A stretch of DNA of 64,000 nt. Source: Bacillota bacterium (GTDB lineage: Bacteria; Bacillota; Clostridia; Lachnospirales; Lachnospiraceae). This document shows positions 59,830 to 64,000 of the stretch, in pieces. The notes beneath the pieces were generated by a model. It worked only from the letters and a program-made list of their open reading frames with translations. It did no database searches and was not told where the DNA came from. The first letter of the stretch is position 1. Every line of letters starts with the position of its first letter. The stretch is from contig JAEYOY010000058.1 of assembly GCA_023411215.1 (NCBI GenBank), forward strand, positions 62,001-126,000, read 5' to 3'. The translations under genes and the position numbers were made by a program.

Positions 59830-61422
59830 CTATTTACGGTTGGCAGGCTCGATATTTATACTCTTACCTTTGATCTTAGCTGATTTCATTACCTGAATTA
59901 CATCAGATGCATATTCTCTAGGTACCTCAACAAAGGTATATTTATCATACATATCAATAGAACCGATCAATTTACCGGGCATTCCTGTCTCTCCTGCAAT
60001 CGCACCGAGGATATCCCCAGGTCTAACGTTCTGATTCTTACCGAGATTAATAAAGAGTCTCACCATACCAACTTCCGCACCAGTATCACCGAAGTCTTCG
60101 TTATTCTTTAGATCCTCTGCTTTAGTGATATCCTCACCCATATTCATCTTAAGGAATGCTGCTGCGATATCAAGTGACGTATAGTCTCCTTCGTTTAATC
60201 TTTCCTCAATCATATCAATATATTTTGTAAGATCTGCACTCCCAATAGTATCCACGATTTTATCAAGGATCTTATCCGCTTTCACTGCTGTAACATCATT
60301 CAGTGACGGTATGGGCTGTACTTTTATCTTTGTATTGCAATATCTCATGATGTCCTTCAGCTTGTAGATTTCTCTTCCTACAACTAACGTAAAGGCTCTT
60401 CCCTCACGTCCTGCACGTCCGGTTCGGCCGATACGGTGAACATAATATTCATCATCCTGGGGAACATCGTAGTTAAATACTGCTTCCACGTCATCCACAT
60501 CAATACCTCTAGCTGCAACATCGGTTGCAACCAATATCTCGGTCTTTCCATTACGGAAGCTGTGCATTACACGATCTCTCTGTTGTTGCTTTAAATCACC
60601 GTGAAGTCCTTCCGCAAAGTATCCTCTTCCCTGTAATGCAGATGTTAGCTCATCCACCTGTTTCTTGGTATTACAGAAAACCAGGGACAGCTTGGGGTTA
60701 TACATATCAAGTAGTCTGGACAATACATCTTCCTTATTTCTCTGAGTCACTTCATAATAATACTGTTCAATCTTAGGAACGGTCAGCTCTCGCTTCACTA
60801 CACGGATTGTCTCCGCTTTCTTCTGATAGGTTCTGGCAATTTCTTGGATCGGACTAGGCATGGTTGCAGAGAAAAGAACGGTCTGTCTCTCCTCCGGTAT
60901 CTGACTCAGAATTGTCTCAATATCCTCACGGAAGCCCATGTTAAGCATCTCATCTGCTTCATCCAGAATTATTGTGTTAACCGTATCAAATTTTACAGTC
61001 TTTCTTCTCATATGGTCCATAACACGACCAGGGGTTCCGATGATGATCTGAACTCCTGATTTCAGAGAACGAATCTGCTTTGAAATCTCCTGTCCACCAT
61101 ATACAGGAAGAATTTTAATGCCATGCATAAAGCTCGCAAGCTTACGTATCTCCTCTGCTACCTGTATTGCCAACTCTCTCGTTGGACACAATACAACAGC
61201 CTGAAGATGTCGTTCTTTAGGGTTTACTCTCTGTAATAAGGGGATGCCAAAAGCAGCCGTCTTTCCTGTTCCTGTTTGTGCCTGCCCAATTACGTCCTTA
61301 CCCTCTAACAGAACCGGGATGGCTTTTGCCTGTATGGGTGACATTTCTTCGAAACCCATCTCCTCTACTGCACGAAGAATATTGGGGTTTAAATCTAAAG
61401 CGTCAAATTTTGTTGTTTCCAT
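59830..61422 (-). CDS. DEAD-box RNA helicase with DbpA domain
   Basis: 530 residues. Helicase motifs are in order: Q motif MSPIQAKAIP, AQTGTGKTAAFG, PTRELA, ILDEADEMLNMGF, LFSATMP, ATDVAARGIDVDDVEAVFNYD and HRIGRTGRAGREG. A linker leads to a C-terminal DbpA-type RNA-binding domain (VRLFINLGKNQNVRPGDIL, ending SINIEPANRK). This architecture matches CshA/DeaD/DbpA helicases for ribosome assembly and RNA decay. AGAAAGGG precedes the ATG. Confidence 0.93.
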   Translation of the reverse strand: METTKFDALDLNPNILRAVEEMGFEEMSPIQAKAIPVLLEGKDVIGQAQTGTGKTAAFGIPLLQRVNPKERHLQAVVLCPTRELAIQVAEEIRKLASFMHGIKILPVYGGQEISKQIRSLKSGVQIIIGTPGRVMDHMRRKTVKFDTVNTIILDEADEMLNMGFREDIETILSQIPEERQTVLFSATMPSPIQEIARTYQKKAETIRVVKRELTVPKIEQYYYEVTQRNKEDVLSRLLDMYNPKLSLVFCNTKKQVDELTSALQGRGYFAEGLHGDLKQQQRDRVMHSFRNGKTEILVATDVAARGIDVDDVEAVFNYDVPQDDEYYVHRIGRTGRAGREGRAFTLVVGREIYKLKDIMRYCNTKIKVQPIPSLNDVTAVKADKILDKIVDTIGSADLTKYIDMIEERLNEGDYTSLDIAAAFLKMNMGEDITKAEDLKNNEDFGDTGAEVGMVRLFINLGKNQNVRPGDILGAIAGETGMPGKLIGSIDMYDKYTFVEVPREYASDVIQVMKSAKIKGKSINIEPANRK

Positions 61423-61801
61423 TCAATTTCCCTTTCTTTGTATCTCTTATCTCATATATTTCCCACTGACCGTCCAGCCTATGAGACCTTTGCTCTCCGA
61501 TCCTGTCCGAATAAATATTCATACACTTATATTCCAATGTCGCAACTTATGCATTATCAACATTAATGTGAAAAATGCTTCTTCCAAAACGATTATCATA
61601 CTTTATAATCATTTTTAACACTTCTATATCAAAATATTTCTTCAAACACCCGTAAAAACAGCTCTTAGTCCTATGGACCAAGAGCTGATTCATCTTAAAA
61701 TAAAATTTATTATGAAACAGATACCTTGCGTAGTATATCATTGAATACGCCTAATGTCAAGGGTTTCCTCCATATTAGGCCCCATTGCTTATCTTCACTG
61801 C
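61423..61801. other. ygiQ-helicase intergenic region
   Basis: 379 bases. It contains the ygiQ terminator (61654-61687) and the hairpin GCCTAAT/ATTAGGC (about 61750-61780). No gene is supported. Confidence 0.6.
61654..61687 (-). terminator. Rho-independent terminator of ygiQ
   Basis: CAGCTCTT (61659-61666) pairs with AAGAGCTG (61680-61687), with inner TCC/GGA; on the minus strand five T follow. Confidence 0.7.
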
Positions 61802-64000
61802 TTATCTTCCGCTTCGGTTTTTTTGCTTATTGCTTACCGGTTTTTGCCTGTTGCCACTCATGCTATGGCCGCGGGAAACGGAAGCCTGTGATGCTTTCGA
61901 CTTATGGAAGTTATCCGGTCTTTCCACCTTACTACTCCTAGCTCCTACATAGCCCTCTTTGCTCTTCCCTTTACCTGCGTAACCTGAGCTCTGAGCTTTC
62001 CCAACACCCTTTGATTTACCGGTGTCCTGATATTTGCCTGCACCCTGCGGTTTACTGGTGTCCTGATATTTGCCTGCACCCTGCGGTTTACTGATTCCCT
62101 GATACTTGCCTGCACCCTGCGGTTTACTGGTGCCCTGATACTTGCCTGCACCCTGTGGTTTGCCAGCGTCCTGTGCCTTACCAGTACCAAGTGGCTTATC
62201 TTTACCCAGAGAATTACCTGATCCCTGTGGTATACCTACGCTTTGATATTTCCTTGCGCCTTGTGTTCTACCTGCGCTCTGTGACTTCCCTTTTCCCTGT
62301 TCTTTCTTTTCTCTGGCAACCCACTCTCTTTCCTTGGCGAATTGTCTTGGACGCACTAAGCACTTCTTATCGAATCCGATCAGATCCATACGATCTGCCT
62401 TCTTTAATGCTTCAACTACCAATTCGTAATTCTTCGGGTTACGATACTGGATCAAGGCACGCTGCATTGCCTTCTCATGAGGTGTCTTTGGAACATACAC
62501 CTCCTTCAGAGTCCTAGGATCCAGACCGGTGTAATACATACAGGTTGAGATAGTGGATGGAGTGGGATAGAAGTCTTGTACCTGCTCTGGCATATAGCCA
62601 AGATCTCTCAGATATTCCGCCAGCTCTACTGCTTCCTTTAGGGTGGAACCGGGATGAGAGGAGATCAGGTAAGGAACGATGAACTGATTCTTCCCTAACT
62701 TCTGATTCATCTTCTTATATTTTTCTTGGAACTTCTCATATACCGCATTCTCAGGCTTACCCATCAAGGATAACACACTATCGCTGATATGCTCAGGCGC
62801 CACCTTCAGCTGTCCGCTGACATGATGCTCACAAAGCTCCTCTAGGAATTGATCATCATTATCTGCTACCAGATAATCAAATCGAATACCGGAACGGATA
62901 AATACTTTCTTTACATTAGGCAAACTCCTTAATTTGCGTAACAGATTAAGATAATCCTTATGATCTACCTTAAGGCTCTTGCATGGATTAGGGAATAAGC
63001 ATTGCTTGTTCGCACAGGCTCCCTTTGTATTCTGCTTTTCACAGGCTACATGTCGGAAGTTCGCTGTCGGTCCACCCACATCATGAATATATCCTTTAAA
63101 ATCCTTATCCCAAACCAGCTGCTCTGCCTCTGAAACGATAGATTCATGACTTCTTGTCTGTAGAATACGTCCCTGATGGAAGGTTAAAGCACAATAATTG
63201 CAGCCGCCAAAACACCCACGATTACTTACAAGACTGAACTTCACCTCAGTGATTGCTGGAATTCCTCCTGCCTCCTGATAGGAGGGATGATAATCCCTCA
63301 TATACGGCAGAGAATAGACACGGTCCATCTCAGCCTGAGTTAGTGGCTTCGAAGGAGGATTCTGAACCACATACTCATTCTCCTTATAAGGCTCCACCAA
63401 ACGTCTTCCCGAGTATGGATCCGTATTGGTGTACTGAATCTGAAAGCTTTTTGCAAATTCCTTCTTACTGTCTAAAATTTCAGAATAGGTTGGCAATATT
63501 ACAGCATCATAGACCGACTCTAAGTTTTTTGCTTTAAATACTGTACCGTTGATAAAGGTAATATCCTTAATCTCAATTCCACTACTTAAAGCCTCTGCAA
63601 TCTCTACAATGGAATGCTCACCCATACCATAGGATAGAATATCAGCCTGTGAATCCAGTAAGATGGAACGCTTCACTTTATCGCTCCAATAATCATAATG
63701 AGCAAGTCTTCTTAAACTAGCCTCAATACCACCGATGATAATTGGTATATTTCTATACTTCTTCCGAATCAGATTACAATATACAATAGTTGCATGATCA
63801 GGCCTTTTACCCATCTCTCCACCGGGAGAATAAGCATCGGTCTGTCTTCTTTTCTTCGCAACCGAATAGTGGTTTACCATGGAATCCATATTGCCACCAC
63901 TGACCAGAAACCCTAGTCTTGGCTGTCCAAGTAGTGTTATGCTCTCGGTATCCTTCCAGTCCGGCTGAGCAATGATGCCAACCTTATAGCCATAGCTCTC
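61802..64000 (-). CDS. ygiQ: YgiQ family radical SAM protein (N-terminus beyond right edge)
   Basis: 732 codons are open to the window edge; the frame continues past the first in-frame ATG (63889) with typical YgiQ sequence (GYKVGIIAQPDWKD, LGFLVSGGNMDSMVNHY), so the true start is outside. The radical SAM cluster is RGCFGGCNYCALTFHQGR. Further on come SHPGSTLKEAVELAEYL and QDFYPTPST, also family-typical. YgiQ function is unknown. The last ~150 residues are a basic low-complexity tail with 12-residue tandem repeats. Confidence 0.92.
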   Translation of the reverse strand, partial: ESYGYKVGIIAQPDWKDTESITLLGQPRLGFLVSGGNMDSMVNHYSVAKKRRQTDAYSPGGEMGKRPDHATIVYCNLIRKKYRNIPIIIGGIEASLRRLAHYDYWSDKVKRSILLDSQADILSYGMGEHSIVEIAEALSSGIEIKDITFINGTVFKAKNLESVYDAVILPTYSEILDSKKEFAKSFQIQYTNTDPYSGRRLVEPYKENEYVVQNPPSKPLTQAEMDRVYSLPYMRDYHPSYQEAGGIPAITEVKFSLVSNRGCFGGCNYCALTFHQGRILQTRSHESIVSEAEQLVWDKDFKGYIHDVGGPTANFRHVACEKQNTKGACANKQCLFPNPCKSLKVDHKDYLNLLRKLRSLPNVKKVFIRSGIRFDYLVADNDDQFLEELCEHHVSGQLKVAPEHISDSVLSLMGKPENAVYEKFQEKYKKMNQKLGKNQFIVPYLISSHPGSTLKEAVELAEYLRDLGYMPEQVQDFYPTPSTISTCMYYTGLDPRTLKEVYVPKTPHEKAMQRALIQYRNPKNYELVVEALKKADRMDLIGFDKKCLVRPRQFAKEREWVAREKKEQGKGKSQSAGRTQGARKYQSVGIPQGSGNSLGKDKPLGTGKAQDAGKPQGAGKYQGTSKPQGAGKYQGISKPQGAGKYQDTSKPQGAGKYQDTGKSKGVGKAQSSGYAGKGKSKEGYVGARSSKVERPDNFHKSKASQASVSRGHSMSGNRQKPVSNKQKNRSGR
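62026..62169. repeat. 36-bp tandem repeats in the ygiQ tail
   Basis: Four 36-bp units start at 62026, 62062, 62098 and 62134. Each encodes 12 residues of the type SKPQGAGKYQGT. Confidence 0.88.

Noticed and set aside
62026..62169. 36-bp periodic repeats resembling a CRISPR array
   Set aside because: The units are contiguous with no spacers and stay in frame inside the ygiQ coding sequence.

Overview
The window reads as a chromosomal segment of an anaerobic, endospore-forming member of the Clostridia, most likely Lachnospiraceae. The basis is the gene set: spoVG, a DnaD/DnaI-type primosome pair, a divergent electron-bifurcating [FeFe]-hydrogenase cluster, reverse rubrerythrin with PerR, a QueT transporter under a preQ1 riboswitch, and strong Shine-Dalgarno sites before most genes. 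No rRNA, tRNA, CRISPR array, transposase or prophage block was seen.

Layout. 1-6.9 kb is housekeeping: the 5' part of a DUF4003-like gene, spoVG, murC, then a leader with DnaA boxes and tandem hairpin elements before dnaD and a helicase-loader ATPase, then a PRPP synthetase. 7-12.8 kb (minus strand) holds a class A penicillin-binding protein and an SbcCD-like YhaN/YhaO pair. 13-19.1 kb carries small accessory units: GNAT, MarR-flavodoxin, a lone holin, a PadR-HAAS unit, a VOC protein, and a TetR-hydrolase pair. 19.3-29 kb is a peptide-export island on the plus strand. It holds an STAS anti-anti-sigma factor, a stub of a HlyD-type secretion protein, two NHLP-type ABC transporters (one with a C39 peptidase), a leader-like small protein, an ECF sigma factor, three precursors sharing a 68-residue double-glycine leader, and a membrane SpoIIE phosphatase fused to an RsbW-like kinase domain. 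30.6-38.2 kb encodes a HAAT-type ABC importer with KDPG aldolase and 2-dehydro-3-deoxygalactonokinase, plus a divergent IclR regulator, and looks like sugar-acid uptake and catabolism. 38.2-42.7 kb has the preQ1 riboswitch-queT unit, a PadR-DUF2812 unit under a 29-bp perfect operator, asnS and a GyrI-like protein.

42.9-53.9 kb is a divergent hydrogenase locus. The plus-strand operon encodes the HydC, HydD-like, HydB and HydA subunits plus a HATPase. The minus-strand operon encodes a PAS-GGDEF protein with a degenerate active site, two DRTGG proteins, an RsbW-like ATPase, a HydA-like [Fe-S] protein and a PHP phosphoesterase, with a NUDIX protein between them. 54-64 kb holds a DUF1874-like protein, a chemoreceptor, a PdxA-type dehydrogenase with an apparent CTG start, DUF2871, reverse rubrerythrin, PerR, a DbpA-type DEAD-box helicase, and a YgiQ radical SAM protein that runs off the right edge and ends in 12-residue tandem repeats.

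The most interesting parts are the peptide-export island with its own two-layer sigma control, promoter motif and decaying precursor copies; a family of structure-conserving hairpin elements in the dnaD and asnS leaders; DnaA-box pairs before the primosome operon; and tandem sequestered Shine-Dalgarno hairpins before hydD. Family assignments are from memory and motif reading; no searches were run.
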